Shown piece by piece: positions 43,991-53,873 of a stretch of DNA of 64,000 nt. The notes below the pieces were generated by a model. The model was given only the letters and a program-made list of their open reading frames with translations. It ran no database searches and was not told the DNA's origin. Each line of letters begins with the position of its first letter. Within the stretch, counting starts at the first letter, position 1. The position numbers and the translations under genes were made by a program. The DNA comes from Bacteroidales bacterium (lineage in GTDB: Bacteria; Bacteroidota; Bacteroidia; Bacteroidales; Paludibacteraceae): contig SUXE01000010.1 in NCBI GenBank assembly GCA_015061115.1, positions 118,654 through 182,653 of the forward strand, read 5' to 3'.

Positions 43991-46765
43991 ATGGATAGAA
44001 AGTTACTTAATCTTTACGCAAGTTTGGCATTGCTTGGTTTTGGGGCTACAGCTTCAGCGGCAATCAGTCAGACTCCTGTAACGGGAAGCACTGACGGAGC
44101 AAAGAACATTTATAAATTCTTGTACGACAATTATGGCAAGAATACAGTTTCCGGTGTTCAGACAGGAGACATGGATGGAGCGTCTGCATTGAAGAATCAG
44201 AAGGATTTTGCTGCGGTAGTTGAGAAATCAGGTAAGCAGCCGGCTCTTGTCGGTCTTGATCTTCTTATGCTCACAGGAGCAAAAGAGTCTGAATCTTGGT
44301 ATCAAAGTTACACTGAGACCTGTATTTCTTTAGCGAAGGAGCTTTATCAGAAGGGTGGTATTCCAGCGTTTACATGGCATTGGAAAGATCCGAGCCGTGA
44401 GACAGAGGAGCATAGTAAAGACGCAAAGTTTGATTTCCGTACTGCATTCAAATCTGGCACGACGGAATGGGACAAGGAGAGTGACGCATACAAGACAATG
44501 ATCAAGGATATTGATGCTGTTTCTAAAGTTTTCCTAAGACTTCAGGAAGACGGTGTGGCATGCATCTGGCGTCCGCTTCATGAGGCATCTGGAGCTTGGT
44601 TCTGGTGGGGTATAGGCACTGCCGAGGAATATAAAGCTCTCTATAAGTTGATGTACGACAGAATGGTGAAGGAGAACGGTGTGAACAACTGTCTATGGGT
44701 TTGGAATATCGAGAGAGTCAACAAAGCTCCATACGATGAGTCTGTGCTTGAAGCATCTTGGTATCCCGGTGATGAGTATTGTGACTTCATCTCTGTGGAT
44801 GTCTACAAGAGTGCCGGTGAACATGGTTCATTGTCTGGCTATTACAATAAGATACAGGATCTGATGGGTTCAGACAAGATGATCGCACTTTCTGAGAATG
44901 GCCCAATTCCAGATGTTAAGAATATGCATGCCGACGGTGCTGTGTGGAGCTGGTGGATGCCTTGGTATGACAGTTGGGGAGATGAAAAGTTTATCAGCCA
45001 AACTTCAAATTCTGTATGGAAGAGCAATATGGAGGATGAGCGAATCATCACTCTAGAAGATATGAAAGACTGGGGCACATACAAAGGAACGATTATCGTT
45101 GACGATCCATGTTCATTGAACACGTCGACTCATATCGAGGCAGAGTGTGCCGATTACAAAGGAGTAGAAGTAGGTTCTGAGGTTTGTTCAGGAGGAAAGG
45201 CTGTGTCGGTTCAGGATGCTGACGGATATCTTAATTTCGAGTTCGATATACCTGCCGACGGCAATTACGACATCATCATTGGTGGAGCTATTCCTTACGA
45301 TGCTGGCAAGGTGTGTGTGGTAAAATTGGCAGACGGCACAAGTGTAAATGTCACAATCAATGAGAATGGACCACATGCGGTGGGTACGTTCAAACTAAAA
45401 TCAGGAAAGCAGACAATATCGGTTGTCCCTGGATGGACATGGTGGGTAGTCGACTATATGGAGGTGAATCCTGCAGTCGTACAGGAGGTGAAACCATCTG
45501 GAATTACGGATTCTAAGGCAACTGCGTCGGCTCAGGCATTATACAGATTCTTGAATGAGAACTTTGGAAAGAACATCATCTCTGGATTCATGGCAGGAAG
45601 TATGGATGGTTCGGACGGAACATTTAAGAATCATGACGACTATAAGGTTGTTTACACAAAGAGTGGAAAATATCCGGCTCTTGGAGGTGTGGATTTCATG
45701 AATGCCACAGGACAGAGTGCGTATGGTGCTAATGCTTCGTGGTATACCGACTATACGCAAAAGTCAATATCTCTTATGGAGGATTTGTGGAGTCTTGGCG
45801 GTATTCCTGCTTTCACATGGCACTGGCGTGATCCGTCATACGAGACAGATCAGTTCTATTCAAGACAAGAGGGTGGTCAACTAAAAGACGGAGATACAGA
45901 TTTCGATTTCACTACAGCAATGAATGCTGATGGCACATGGAATGAGGAATCCACAATCTATAAGAATATGATCAAGGATATCGACGTGATTGCGGACTTT
46001 TTCCTTGATCTACAAGAGAAAGGTATTGCTGGTATTTTCCGTCCATTGCACGAGGCTTCAGGCGGTTGGTTCTGGTGGGGACGCCAGGGAGGAGCCAATT
46101 ATGCAAAACTTTACCAGCTTATCCGTCATGAGATGGTAGACGAGAAGGGAGTCCACAATATGGTTTGGGTATGGAATCCTCAAAGTGTCGCAGACACAGA
46201 CTGGAATCCAGGAGATGACATCTATGATGTGATTTCAATTGATATCTACAATGATAAGTTCGACTACCAGTCAAATTATGTGGTATTCAACAATTTGAAG
46301 AAGATGTCTGGTTATAAGAAAATCATCGCTTTGAGTGAGAACGGACCAGTAGTTGACGCAGATGCTTGTGTTGAGGATGAGGCAATGTGGAGCTGGATGA
46401 TGCCATGGTATCAGAGTTGGGGAAGCAATTTTGCAGACCAGACATCTGAAGAAGAGTGGAAGAAAGTGATGAATCATGATAAGGTGATAACTCTTGACGA
46501 AATGCCAGGATGGGACAAGTATACATCTGTAGCACAGGTTCAGCCAAAGAGTAAAGTTTTCTTTTATCCTAATCCGGTGAAGGATAATTTGATGGTGGTA
46601 GCTGAGAAAGCAATTGTAAAAATTGTCGACATTGCTGGAAGAACAATCGCGTCATCATCAGTAAACGGACAGACATCAATTTCTACACAAGCGTGGGAAA
46701 AAGGTATATATACTGCTATTGTAATTTCGGATCAAGGTAAGGAAGTTTTCAAGATAATAAAGTAA
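43991..46765 (+). CDS. Tandem GH26 beta-mannanase with CBM and T9SS sorting domain
   Basis: The 924-aa secreted protein has a signal peptide (residues 1-24). A first GH26 domain (about 30-365) has the acid/base Glu in WRPLHEASGAWFWWG and the nucleophile in ALSENGPI. A CBM35-like module spans about 372-500 (HIEAECADYKGVEVG, ending WWVVDYMEV). A second GH26 domain (about 505-845) has FRPLHEASGGWFWWG and ALSENGPV. A type-A T9SS C-terminal domain (about 850-924, FFYPNPVKDNLMV, MotifE-like GIYTAIVIS) completes it. Both catalytic domains keep their glutamates, so both should be active on beta-mannan. It should be surface-attached or released after T9SS export. It is monocistronic and followed by a strong terminator. 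Confidence 0.92.
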   Translation: MDRKLLNLYASLALLGFGATASAAISQTPVTGSTDGAKNIYKFLYDNYGKNTVSGVQTGDMDGASALKNQKDFAAVVEKSGKQPALVGLDLLMLTGAKESESWYQSYTETCISLAKELYQKGGIPAFTWHWKDPSRETEEHSKDAKFDFRTAFKSGTTEWDKESDAYKTMIKDIDAVSKVFLRLQEDGVACIWRPLHEASGAWFWWGIGTAEEYKALYKLMYDRMVKENGVNNCLWVWNIERVNKAPYDESVLEASWYPGDEYCDFISVDVYKSAGEHGSLSGYYNKIQDLMGSDKMIALSENGPIPDVKNMHADGAVWSWWMPWYDSWGDEKFISQTSNSVWKSNMEDERIITLEDMKDWGTYKGTIIVDDPCSLNTSTHIEAECADYKGVEVGSEVCSGGKAVSVQDADGYLNFEFDIPADGNYDIIIGGAIPYDAGKVCVVKLADGTSVNVTINENGPHAVGTFKLKSGKQTISVVPGWTWWVVDYMEVNPAVVQEVKPSGITDSKATASAQALYRFLNENFGKNIISGFMAGSMDGSDGTFKNHDDYKVVYTKSGKYPALGGVDFMNATGQSAYGANASWYTDYTQKSISLMEDLWSLGGIPAFTWHWRDPSYETDQFYSRQEGGQLKDGDTDFDFTTAMNADGTWNEESTIYKNMIKDIDVIADFFLDLQEKGIAGIFRPLHEASGGWFWWGRQGGANYAKLYQLIRHEMVDEKGVHNMVWVWNPQSVADTDWNPGDDIYDVISIDIYNDKFDYQSNYVVFNNLKKMSGYKKIIALSENGPVVDADACVEDEAMWSWMMPWYQSWGSNFADQTSEEEWKKVMNHDKVITLDEMPGWDKYTSVAQVQPKSKVFFYPNPVKDNLMVVAEKAIVKIVDIAGRTIASSSVNGQTSISTQAWEKGIYTAIVISDQGKEVFKIIK

Positions 46766-46786
46766 AATTTCTAGACATAAGGAGAA

Positions 46787-46825
46787 AAGCAAGGATAGAA
46801 TGCAATTTCTATCCTTGCTTTTTTT
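46787..46825 (+). terminator. Terminator of the GH26 gene
   Basis: A perfect 14-bp stem (46787-46800 with 46807-46820) and a T run. Confidence 0.88.
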
Positions 46826-46832
46826 ATATTTG
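46825..46832 (+). promoter_or_regulatory. -7 promoter element of porZ
   Basis: TATATTTG matches TAnnTTTG, 28 nt before the porZ start codon and directly after the previous terminator. Confidence 0.6.
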
Positions 46833-46859
46833 CATTAAATTTCAATAATAAGTAGACTC

Positions 46860-49229
46860 ATGCGTAGATTCATTTATACAGTTATTGTATTATTTATAGC
46901 GACAATATCAGTTTTTGCAAAGCGAAACATTGCGCCGGGCGAGTGGCAGACAATTCGTTCCTATAACGGAATAACAAGTATCATTCCATCAAAAGAGAAA
47001 GTATATGTGGTTGCTAATGGTGGCATGTATATTTATGATAAGAAGACAAAGGAAGTCAAGCCATTGTCTACGCTTGATGGTTTGAGTTCATCGGCAATTG
47101 AGATGGTGGAATATGTGGAGTCTACGAAAACATTGTTTATTATCCACTCCGACATGACAATTGATTTGCTAGTTAACGGAGTGACTTTTAGTGATGAGTC
47201 AATCAAGGATAGTGAGATAAGTGGAAAAAAAGTAAATAGTCTGAAGGTTGACGGAGATAATGTGTATGTCTCTTTAGATGCTGGAATAGTTGTATACAAT
47301 ACAAGAAAGAAAGAAGTACTTGATACATATATCATAGGTTACGATGGTCAATATGAAGTTGTGTACCAGACAGTTGTTTTGAATGGAGACATTTATGCTT
47401 TGATGGCAGACAGAAGCAACTGTTCCCATCGAAAGTTACGTATCTGCAAAAATGGAGAAAATGCAAATGACTATGGGGCTTGGGTGACAGTGCCATTGCC
47501 TGTGTCGTGTCCTGCTGATTCGGTTGTGGTCAAGAAGATGGATTGCTCGTCTGGTCATATTCTTATTCTGACAACTGAAGGACTGTATGCTCGTTTGGGA
47601 GATGGCTCTTGGGTGGATATAAGTCCAAAAGGAATAGTCCCTGATACAATACAGGTTTATAAGGATAGATTGACGGCAATCACTAGTTGGCAGATTATGG
47701 CCTTTCATAAAGATAACCTTGGTGATATGAAATACCGAGAGTGTTGGTCAAATTTGGCTGTTTATGATGTAGATGAAGATGTCGTGTGGCTTGATAAAGA
47801 CGGTTTGAGATTTGCTGATCTGTCTGTTGAGGAATTGAGTGCCACGGTCTCTGATCCGATTATATTTGACGGACCAAGTCAGAATGAGTATTATTCTCTT
47901 CAGGTTTTGGATGGAGAAATCTATCTGACGGGAAATCATGGTTATAGTACACCGGCAGTGGCAGATTATTCCCGAGATGGAAAGTGGCATTATTTGAGTA
48001 AGTTTTTAGAGAGAGACTCTACTATTAAAGAAAAAAATCCAAAGTATGAATTCCATTCAGCGTATAGAATGTTGGTAGATCCTCTTGATAAAGACCATAT
48101 CTTTGTGCCTACATGGTGGGGACTACATGAATTTTATAATGATTCTCTTTTGAGAATTTACGACAAATCTAATTCTGCATTTCAGGGTACTACAGAATCC
48201 TCAAGATGTACAAAAGTGGAGTGTGCATGGTATGACGAGGATCATAATCTGTTTGCCGCAAATCCTGCTTCGTTCGGTAATATGGTTTATGCAATGGATA
48301 CTACTGGAGAATGGCATGAATTAAACCATCCAAAGTTCCTGAATCAACCATCGGCTCGATTCCATTATCGTACGAAATCTGGGCTTGACTTTATTGTAGC
48401 GGAATATAGACAGCCTGCACTTTGTATTTTAGATATGAATAAAACACCATTTGACGAAAGTGATGATAGGACAAAGGCTATCAGTTCTTTTTCATATTCG
48501 GAGGATGGGTTGGTCGAAACATTTCAACCTGTTTATATTTTCGCTGTCGAGGAAGATCATAAAGGAGACATATGGATTGCTACCGATCAGGGTCCGCTTG
48601 TCATGAAGAATGTAAAGGGTGTGTTTGATGGTAAAGAAACCTATGTGCGTCCGAAAATCACACGTGAGGATGACAGCAGATATGCAGATTACCTGTTAGC
48701 ATCCGATAAGGTGAAAAAAATCCAGGTGGATGGAAAGAATAGAAAATGGATTGCTACAGAGGGCAATGGTTTGTTCTTGGTGTCAGCTAGTGGAGACAAG
48801 ATTTTGGAGAACTTCACAACAAAGAATTCACCTTTGTCTTCCAATGTTGTTATGGATATTGTGTATGAGAAGGAGACAGGTGTCCTTTATATTTTAACAG
48901 ATACAGGTTTGTTGATGTATGCTACAGACTCATCATTCCCAGAAGACGATTTCAACAATGTAACGATATATCCAAATCCAGTCCGTTCGGATTATGATGG
49001 TGACGTGGAGATCAAGGGATTGATGGATGAAAGTAACGTCAGGATCACAGATCAGCGTGGAATGGTGATAGAAAACGGTATAAGCAAGGGTGGAACATAT
49101 AGATTCTCCGCTCGCAGAAGTGATGGCTCCCGTCTACCTACAGGCGTTTATAATGTGTTTGTCACTACAGCGGCTGATGACGAAGGTTTGACTGAAACTA
49201 AAAATTTGAAATTCGCAATTATCAGATAA
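46860..49229 (+). CDS. porZ: T9SS attachment-complex protein PorZ
   Basis: The 789-aa protein has a signal peptide ending in VFAKRN. Two seven-bladed beta-propellers follow, of the two-component-regulator type (GGMYIYDKKTKEVKPLSTLDGLSSS, GDIWIATDQGPLVM, RKWIATEGNGLFLVS). The end is a T9SS C-terminal domain (about 700-789, VTIYPNPVRSDYDG, LPTGVYNVFV). In P. gingivalis PorZ binds A-LPS and presents it to the PorU sortase for anchoring cargo. The length and domain order fit PorZ better than a hybrid sensor, as there is no kinase part. argB starts one base after the stop. Confidence 0.85.
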   Translation: MRRFIYTVIVLFIATISVFAKRNIAPGEWQTIRSYNGITSIIPSKEKVYVVANGGMYIYDKKTKEVKPLSTLDGLSSSAIEMVEYVESTKTLFIIHSDMTIDLLVNGVTFSDESIKDSEISGKKVNSLKVDGDNVYVSLDAGIVVYNTRKKEVLDTYIIGYDGQYEVVYQTVVLNGDIYALMADRSNCSHRKLRICKNGENANDYGAWVTVPLPVSCPADSVVVKKMDCSSGHILILTTEGLYARLGDGSWVDISPKGIVPDTIQVYKDRLTAITSWQIMAFHKDNLGDMKYRECWSNLAVYDVDEDVVWLDKDGLRFADLSVEELSATVSDPIIFDGPSQNEYYSLQVLDGEIYLTGNHGYSTPAVADYSRDGKWHYLSKFLERDSTIKEKNPKYEFHSAYRMLVDPLDKDHIFVPTWWGLHEFYNDSLLRIYDKSNSAFQGTTESSRCTKVECAWYDEDHNLFAANPASFGNMVYAMDTTGEWHELNHPKFLNQPSARFHYRTKSGLDFIVAEYRQPALCILDMNKTPFDESDDRTKAISSFSYSEDGLVETFQPVYIFAVEEDHKGDIWIATDQGPLVMKNVKGVFDGKETYVRPKITREDDSRYADYLLASDKVKKIQVDGKNRKWIATEGNGLFLVSASGDKILENFTTKNSPLSSNVVMDIVYEKETGVLYILTDTGLLMYATDSSFPEDDFNNVTIYPNPVRSDYDGDVEIKGLMDESNVRITDQRGMVIENGISKGGTYRFSARRSDGSRLPTGVYNVFVTTAADDEGLTETKNLKFAIIR

Positions 49230-49230
49230 A

Positions 49231-49995
49231 ATGGAAAAACTAACATTGATAAAGGTAGGTGGAAAGATTGTAGAGGAAGCTTCTACACTTAAAAGCCTAT
49301 TGGAACAGTTCTCTAAAATTCCAGGAAACAAGGTATTGGTGCATGGCGGTGGACGCAGTGCCACACAAGTGGCTGGCCAGCTTGGTATCGAGACAAAGAT
49401 GGTCGAGGGCCGACGTATCACTGATGAGGCTATGCTTAAGGTGGTGACTATGGTCTACGCTGGACTTGTAAACAAAAATATTGTGGCTCAGCTACAGGCT
49501 AACGGAATCAATTCCCTTGGATTGACAGGTGCTGATATCAATTATATGAGAAGCGACAAGCGTAAGCCTAATCCTATTGATTATGGATTTGTTGGCGACG
49601 TGAAGGAGGTGAACACAGATATTCTAGCAGACCTTATCGCTCGTGGAATCGTTCCTGTGCTTTCTCCAATCACTCATGATGGCAAGGGTAATCTTTTGAA
49701 TACTAATGCCGATACGATCGCTCAGGAGGCTGCTGTCGCTTTGGCAAAGAGATTCGACGTCTCTCTGATCTACTGCTTTGAAAAGGATGGTGTGTTGAAG
49801 GATGAAAACGATGATTCGTCGGTTATTCCATTGATCACAAAGTCTGATTTTGAGGCTTATAAGGCAGACGGAACAATCAGTGGAGGTATGATCCCTAAAC
49901 TTGACAATGCGTTTACTGCTATAAGCAAGGGAGTGAAGGAAGTGGTGATCACTTCCGCTAATCATATTCTAAGTGGAGGCACAAAAATTAAATAA
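49231..49995 (+). CDS. argB: Acetylglutamate kinase
   Basis: ArgB phosphorylates N-acetylglutamate in arginine synthesis. The 254-aa protein has the opening TLIKVGGKIVEE, the glycine-rich loop LVHGGGRSATQVAGQLGIE, the NTDTIAQ-like LLNTNADTIAQEAAVALA and GGMIPKLDNAFTAI. Length and motifs are standard. It is in line with porZ with a one-base gap, so co-transcription is likely although the functions differ. Confidence 0.94.
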   Translation: MEKLTLIKVGGKIVEEASTLKSLLEQFSKIPGNKVLVHGGGRSATQVAGQLGIETKMVEGRRITDEAMLKVVTMVYAGLVNKNIVAQLQANGINSLGLTGADINYMRSDKRKPNPIDYGFVGDVKEVNTDILADLIARGIVPVLSPITHDGKGNLLNTNADTIAQEAAVALAKRFDVSLIYCFEKDGVLKDENDDSSVIPLITKSDFEAYKADGTISGGMIPKLDNAFTAISKGVKEVVITSANHILSGGTKIK

Positions 49996-50007
49996 TTCTT
50001 GTTGGCG

Positions 50008-50595
50008 ATGAAGATAGTTTTGGCTACAAAGAACAAAGGCAAGGCGGCTGAGTTTGCTTCTATTTTGGGAGACAAGTTTGAACTGATCACTCAGGCAGAG
50101 GCTGGAATCACAGAGTCTGCGGAAGAAAACGGAACCACTTATGCTGAAAACTCACGTCTTAAGGCAAAATTCATCTTTGAGAAAACAGGATTGCCCACAA
50201 TGGCCGATGACAGTGGTCTTGAATGTGATGCTCTTGACGGTGCTCCCGGCGTCTACACAGCTCGTTTTGCGGGAGAGGGCGCGACTGATAGCACAAACAT
50301 CGACAAACTGCTTGCTGTGCTTGATGAGGAGGAAAACCGTAAGGCAAGATTTGTTGCCCATATCACTTTGGTGATGGAGAACTATGAGATCCATTGTGAG
50401 GGCACTCTTGATGGTGAAATCACTAGAGGACGCAGAGGTACAAACGGATTCGGATATGACCCGGTGTTCATTCCTGAAGGCTACGACAAAACGCTTGCGG
50501 AATTGGATGATGAGGTGAAAAACAGCATTTCTCACAGACGTAAGGCAATTGAAAAGATGCAGAAAGCCTTGAGTGATTTGAACCTCAACGTGTGA
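50008..50595 (+). CDS. rdgB: Non-canonical purine NTP pyrophosphatase (RdgB/HAM1)
   Basis: RdgB removes inosine and xanthosine triphosphates from the nucleotide pool. From the ATG at 50008 the protein is 195 aa: MKIVLATKNKGKAAEF, YAENSRLKAKFI, the catalytic region TMADDSGLECDALDGAPGVY and GTNGFGYDPVFI, then KNSISHRRKAIEKM. A TTG at 49999 extends the frame by three codons and is less likely. It lies 12 bp after argB, so it is probably in the porZ-argB unit. Confidence 0.94.
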   Translation: MKIVLATKNKGKAAEFASILGDKFELITQAEAGITESAEENGTTYAENSRLKAKFIFEKTGLPTMADDSGLECDALDGAPGVYTARFAGEGATDSTNIDKLLAVLDEEENRKARFVAHITLVMENYEIHCEGTLDGEITRGRRGTNGFGYDPVFIPEGYDKTLAELDDEVKNSISHRRKAIEKMQKALSDLNLNV

Positions 50596-50653
50596 GTTAT
50601 TAACAAATGCAGAAAAAAAGAGAAGAAATATTTGTTTTATCCTCTAAAAACTA

Positions 50654-50661
50654 TAATTTTG
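50654..50661 (+). promoter_or_regulatory. -7 promoter element of rpmH
   Basis: TAATTTTG matches TAnnTTTG, giving a leader of about 65 nt before rpmH. Confidence 0.6.
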
Positions 50662-50724
50662 CATTCCGATTTTCAAGGAATTTGAAAAGCAGATTTTAGA
50701 AAATAATTAAAAAAGTAAAATAAG

Positions 50725-50883
50725 ATGAAAAGAACTTATCAACCTTCGAACACAAAGAGAAGAAATAAGCATGGTTTTCGTTCAAGAATGGAGACTCCAA
50801 ATGGACGTCGTGTACTTGCAGCACGTAGAGCTCACGGAAGAAAGAAGCTTACAGTGTCTGACGAGCCAGCTTTGAAGAGATAA
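50725..50883 (+). CDS. rpmH: Ribosomal protein bL34
   Basis: This short gene encodes 52 aa: [20 protein letters not shown], then [20 protein letters not shown] and a C-terminal acidic extension ending DEPALKR. The first 45 residues are the universal L34 sequence. The extension is usual in Bacteroidota. It has its own promoter and is followed by a perfect terminator. Confidence 0.98.
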   Translation: MKRTYQPSNTKRRNKHGFRSRMETPNGRRVLAARRAHGRKKLTVSDEPALKR

Positions 50884-50907
50884 TTTGAAGGAAAGGCAAA
50901 GGAATAG

Positions 50908-50936
50908 GCGTGGAATGAAAATTCCACGCTTTTTTC
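50908..50936 (+). terminator. Terminator of rpmH
   Basis: A perfect 9-bp stem GCGTGGAAT/ATTCCACGC with a GAAA tetraloop and T6. Confidence 0.9.
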
Positions 50937-50955
50937 GTTAAATTAATTAAGTAAT

Positions 50956-51141
50956 ATGGGACGTATTATAGTTTCTGTTGTTGCATTTATAATTTGTACA
51001 TCCTTGGGTCTTTGTCTTAAAGGAGAAATGACATTCTTCAATGTGATGTGGGCGGTTTTTGTTTGTGGAGGACTCGGTGTTACTCTTGTACAGTATCTGT
51101 TTAAGGGTAAAAATGAAGACGAAGAAGGGAAAGATGAATAA
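50956..51141 (+). CDS. Small two-segment membrane protein
   Basis: The 61-aa product has two hydrophobic segments (residues about 4-20 and 27-48) and a charged tail (KGKNEDEEGKDE). The short loop between segments suggests a hairpin in the inner membrane with the charged tail in the cytoplasm. I do not recognise a family. It lies 20 bp after the rpmH terminator and ends before a further hairpin at 51188-51215, so it may be transcribed by read-through. It could be spurious, but the composition is protein-like. Confidence 0.55.
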   Translation: MGRIIVSVVAFIICTSLGLCLKGEMTFFNVMWAVFVCGGLGVTLVQYLFKGKNEDEEGKDE

Positions 51142-51187
51142 TTCACTTTGTTAATAAGGTTTTTCGTAAGATTATATTGATAACAAC

Positions 51188-51220
51188 AGACGCAATGGAT
51201 TTCTCCACTGCGTCTTATTT
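51188..51220 (+). terminator. Terminator after the small membrane protein gene
   Basis: AGACGCA...TGG pairs with CCA...TGCGTCT, followed by TATTTTTA. Confidence 0.65.
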
Positions 51221-51254
51221 TTATATGTAGACTGATGGTATCAGTTCTACACCA

Positions 51255-53375
51255 TTATTTCACACATTTTACAACCGACTGCTTGCCGTTTGCTGTAACC
51301 TTGACGAAGTAAACTCCAGAAGGAATGTTGGCTTCAACTGTGTTTACTCCAGCATTCAAAGAGACTGCCTTTTTAATCCAAACCTTACCTGTGACATCCC
51401 AAACCTCAACATTGGTATTTGCGGCCTCTGATGTGATAATCTGCAAATTGTCGTTAGCAAATGTGGCTATGAATGTTTTGTCTGCAGTATACTGCTTTAC
51501 ATCATCAAGTGAACCATTGTTCTCAAATGTGATTGTGGCGATACTCATCTTTGGCATTTCTATTTCGTTTGCCAAATCGATCACACCGTAATCCTTGCTT
51601 CTCTCATCTTTTGAAGTGGCGGTCATTGTAAGACGCGCAGTGCAGTTAGTGAATGGAGCGTTCACCTTTACTGCATGGTTGCCACCTTTGTTGATCACAA
51701 CGATTGTCGCTTTGTTTCCGTCTGGACTTACGAATGATGTGCAGACCAAGTCTGAATTATCAGTTGTGCTGCCTACGCAGAAATATCCTTTTGGTGCAAA
51801 CTTAGAGAAGTGGCGTAGACCGTGATAGTCAAGGCATACCTGGTATCCCTCGTCTGATTTCCATTGTTCTTTTTTCCATGGGTCGTTGACGGCAATACAT
51901 CCGTCTTTGTCGCTTGTTCCCCATAATAGGTTCCAATACATATATGAGCCGACGTGATTGTAGTTGAAGCTGTTTGCAATGATCCATGCTGTGTGAACAT
52001 CGTTGCCACTCTTCTCCGCACGCATCGCACAGTTCTCTGTCATAAACTGAGGCATGTTGCTATATTTAGTTGCCAGCTCTTTCATGGCATTTATATATGC
52101 GTTTGGTTTGGAATATCTGTCGTCAGCATTCTCGCCACTGTGATAATAGTGGAATGCCAAACCGTCTAGCAAGGAAGCGTCGAGAGCATCCATATATTTC
52201 TGTGTGTTGCCATATCCGATACCAAGCACTTCCGGACCAAGGATTTTTGGCACTTCGTTCAATTCTTTGATTTTAGAGACAAAGATAGGAAGAGCTTTGT
52301 CGTATCCTGCGCGGTCGAACTGTTTGCCCGTGTAGTCGACGTAGTGTTCTGTAGCATCGAATAGAGTGGCTGCGTAAGTCGCTTCCATGTCGGGTTCGTT
52401 CTGCATTGAGATATAGTCTGGGTGGATTCCTTCCTCTTGATATTTAGCCAATGATTTCTTCCACCACTCTGCGTATTCATTGTAGACGAAATTGCCGTCA
52501 GAACCTTTCTTTAATGAGTATGGACCGTCTTTGTCTCCATTCTCCTTCAATGATCCTGGAGCAGCCCATGAAGACATCTCCACGATGAAGTTTTCTCTTC
52601 CAAGACGTTTCACAGCTTCATTATAGATCGTCAATTCGTCTTTGACGTCGTGTTTGTCGATATCCTGTTTCCAGTTTCCTATACGAAGAGCGGATAATCC
52701 CAGACCTGTGTAGATAGTGTCGAAGATAGCTTCTTTGTTTGGATGGTCGACAAACCAGTTCTGATAGTAGACAATACCACCACCAATACCAAGCACTTCC
52801 TGCTGTTTGTCATTTATGTCCATGCCGACAGATGCTTTTGTGTATTCACCGTTGTCTGGATCCTGTTGCTCGACAGACAAAGCTTTCAGTGTCACATTGT
52901 CTATAAAATATGTGTTAGCTGTGTGGGCGATATCGAAATTGAACCCATCCACGTCTCCTTTAGAAGTGAAAGTGTGTGTCTTCTGGGAGTATGAAGCGGT
53001 CACTTCCTGGTCGGCCTGGTAAGTCTCCTCTCCAGAAGTTGAGACGCGTACAGAACCTGTGCCACTTTGAGTGCGGATGTAGTAGGACAGCTCATATTCG
53101 CCAGCAGGAAGGCCATCCCCGTCTACTTCAAAACTTGTATGGATTTGCACTTTCCATTGGTTTTCAGGGTCGCTTATAGGGTTGACAACCTTCATGCAGC
53201 CAACACCGTCAAACTGTGTTCCGCTTTCACGTTCGAAAGATGCACCGTCGCCGCCATTCCACATAGCCCATCCGTCGACATTCTGCTCGAAAAATCCGTT
53301 CGGGATATAAGAGGCCGCGTTCGCCATCGAAATGGAGAACAGCGTAATAGCCGAAAGAGTAAAAAGTTTATTCAT
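51255..53375 (-). CDS. GH30 family glycoside hydrolase with CBM and T9SS sorting domain
   Basis: From the ATG at 53375 the protein is 706 aa with a signal peptide (MNKLFTLSAITLFSISMANA). Residues about 22-180 are a CBM4/9-like beta-sandwich (NGFFEQNVDGWAMWNGG, ending YFIDNVTLKAL). Residues about 190-620 are a GH30 TIM barrel with beta side domain: EVLGIGGGIVYYQNW, the acid/base Glu in YISMQNEPDME and the nucleophile in PQFMTENCAMRAE. The last 75 residues are a T9SS type-A domain (NVEVWDVTGKVW, PSGVYFVKV). The subfamily is closest in appearance to the xylan-acting GH30 enzymes, but specificity is inferred. A longer frame to 53444 overlaps the promoter and is rejected. Confidence 0.88.
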   Translation of the reverse strand: MNKLFTLSAITLFSISMANAASYIPNGFFEQNVDGWAMWNGGDGASFERESGTQFDGVGCMKVVNPISDPENQWKVQIHTSFEVDGDGLPAGEYELSYYIRTQSGTGSVRVSTSGEETYQADQEVTASYSQKTHTFTSKGDVDGFNFDIAHTANTYFIDNVTLKALSVEQQDPDNGEYTKASVGMDINDKQQEVLGIGGGIVYYQNWFVDHPNKEAIFDTIYTGLGLSALRIGNWKQDIDKHDVKDELTIYNEAVKRLGRENFIVEMSSWAAPGSLKENGDKDGPYSLKKGSDGNFVYNEYAEWWKKSLAKYQEEGIHPDYISMQNEPDMEATYAATLFDATEHYVDYTGKQFDRAGYDKALPIFVSKIKELNEVPKILGPEVLGIGYGNTQKYMDALDASLLDGLAFHYYHSGENADDRYSKPNAYINAMKELATKYSNMPQFMTENCAMRAEKSGNDVHTAWIIANSFNYNHVGSYMYWNLLWGTSDKDGCIAVNDPWKKEQWKSDEGYQVCLDYHGLRHFSKFAPKGYFCVGSTTDNSDLVCTSFVSPDGNKATIVVINKGGNHAVKVNAPFTNCTARLTMTATSKDERSKDYGVIDLANEIEMPKMSIATITFENNGSLDDVKQYTADKTFIATFANDNLQIITSEAANTNVEVWDVTGKVWIKKAVSLNAGVNTVEANIPSGVYFVKVTANGKQSVVKCVK

Positions 53376-53402
53376 GTGTTTTATTTTTAAATATGTATAT
53401 AG

Positions 53403-53410
53403 CAAAAATA
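53403..53410 (-). promoter_or_regulatory. -7 promoter element of the GH30 gene
   Basis: The reverse strand reads TATTTTTG, 28 nt upstream of the ATG at 53375. Confidence 0.55.
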
Positions 53411-53491
53411 GAATTTTATAATAGAAAATGCAAATGATATACAAATATGAATATGAAATTAAAAATGCGAAATTGGAAATGCGAAATTGTA

Positions 53492-53513
53492 GAGACGCAC
53501 GGTCGTGCGTCTC
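53492..53513. repeat. Short palindromic intergenic repeat
   Basis: GAGACGCAC and GTGCGTCTC form a perfect 9-bp stem with loop GGTC, preceded by GTA. A diverged relative (GTAGAGACG...CGTCT) lies at 57328-57351. The surrounding 53440-53570 consists of short GCGAAAT/TTAAAAAT repeats without a gene. Confidence 0.6.
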
Positions 53514-53873
53514 AATGTTAAATTAAAAATTCGAAATGCTAAATTCGAAATGCGTGGGTACGCATATTGTATGATATTTTATTTTGTTGAATATGCCTAT
53601 GCAAAATGTCATAACGGTTTTTGCCGCAAATCGAATCAAAAAGTATTACATTTATGTTAAAATGTGACAGTATGGAAATTAATTCCGTCAAAAAATAACA
53701 TTGTGAAAAGACGTGGGGTGAAAGACGAAAATCAGTATTACAAATTGTAAGCGGTGGAGTTTTCGAACCTTACAATTTGAAGATAATTTGTCTGTTTTTA
53801 TGACAATTTGAATTTTGATTAAAAAAAGTGTCGATTTTAACAAAAAATAGTAAGTATGGAGCAAATTCTTGCT

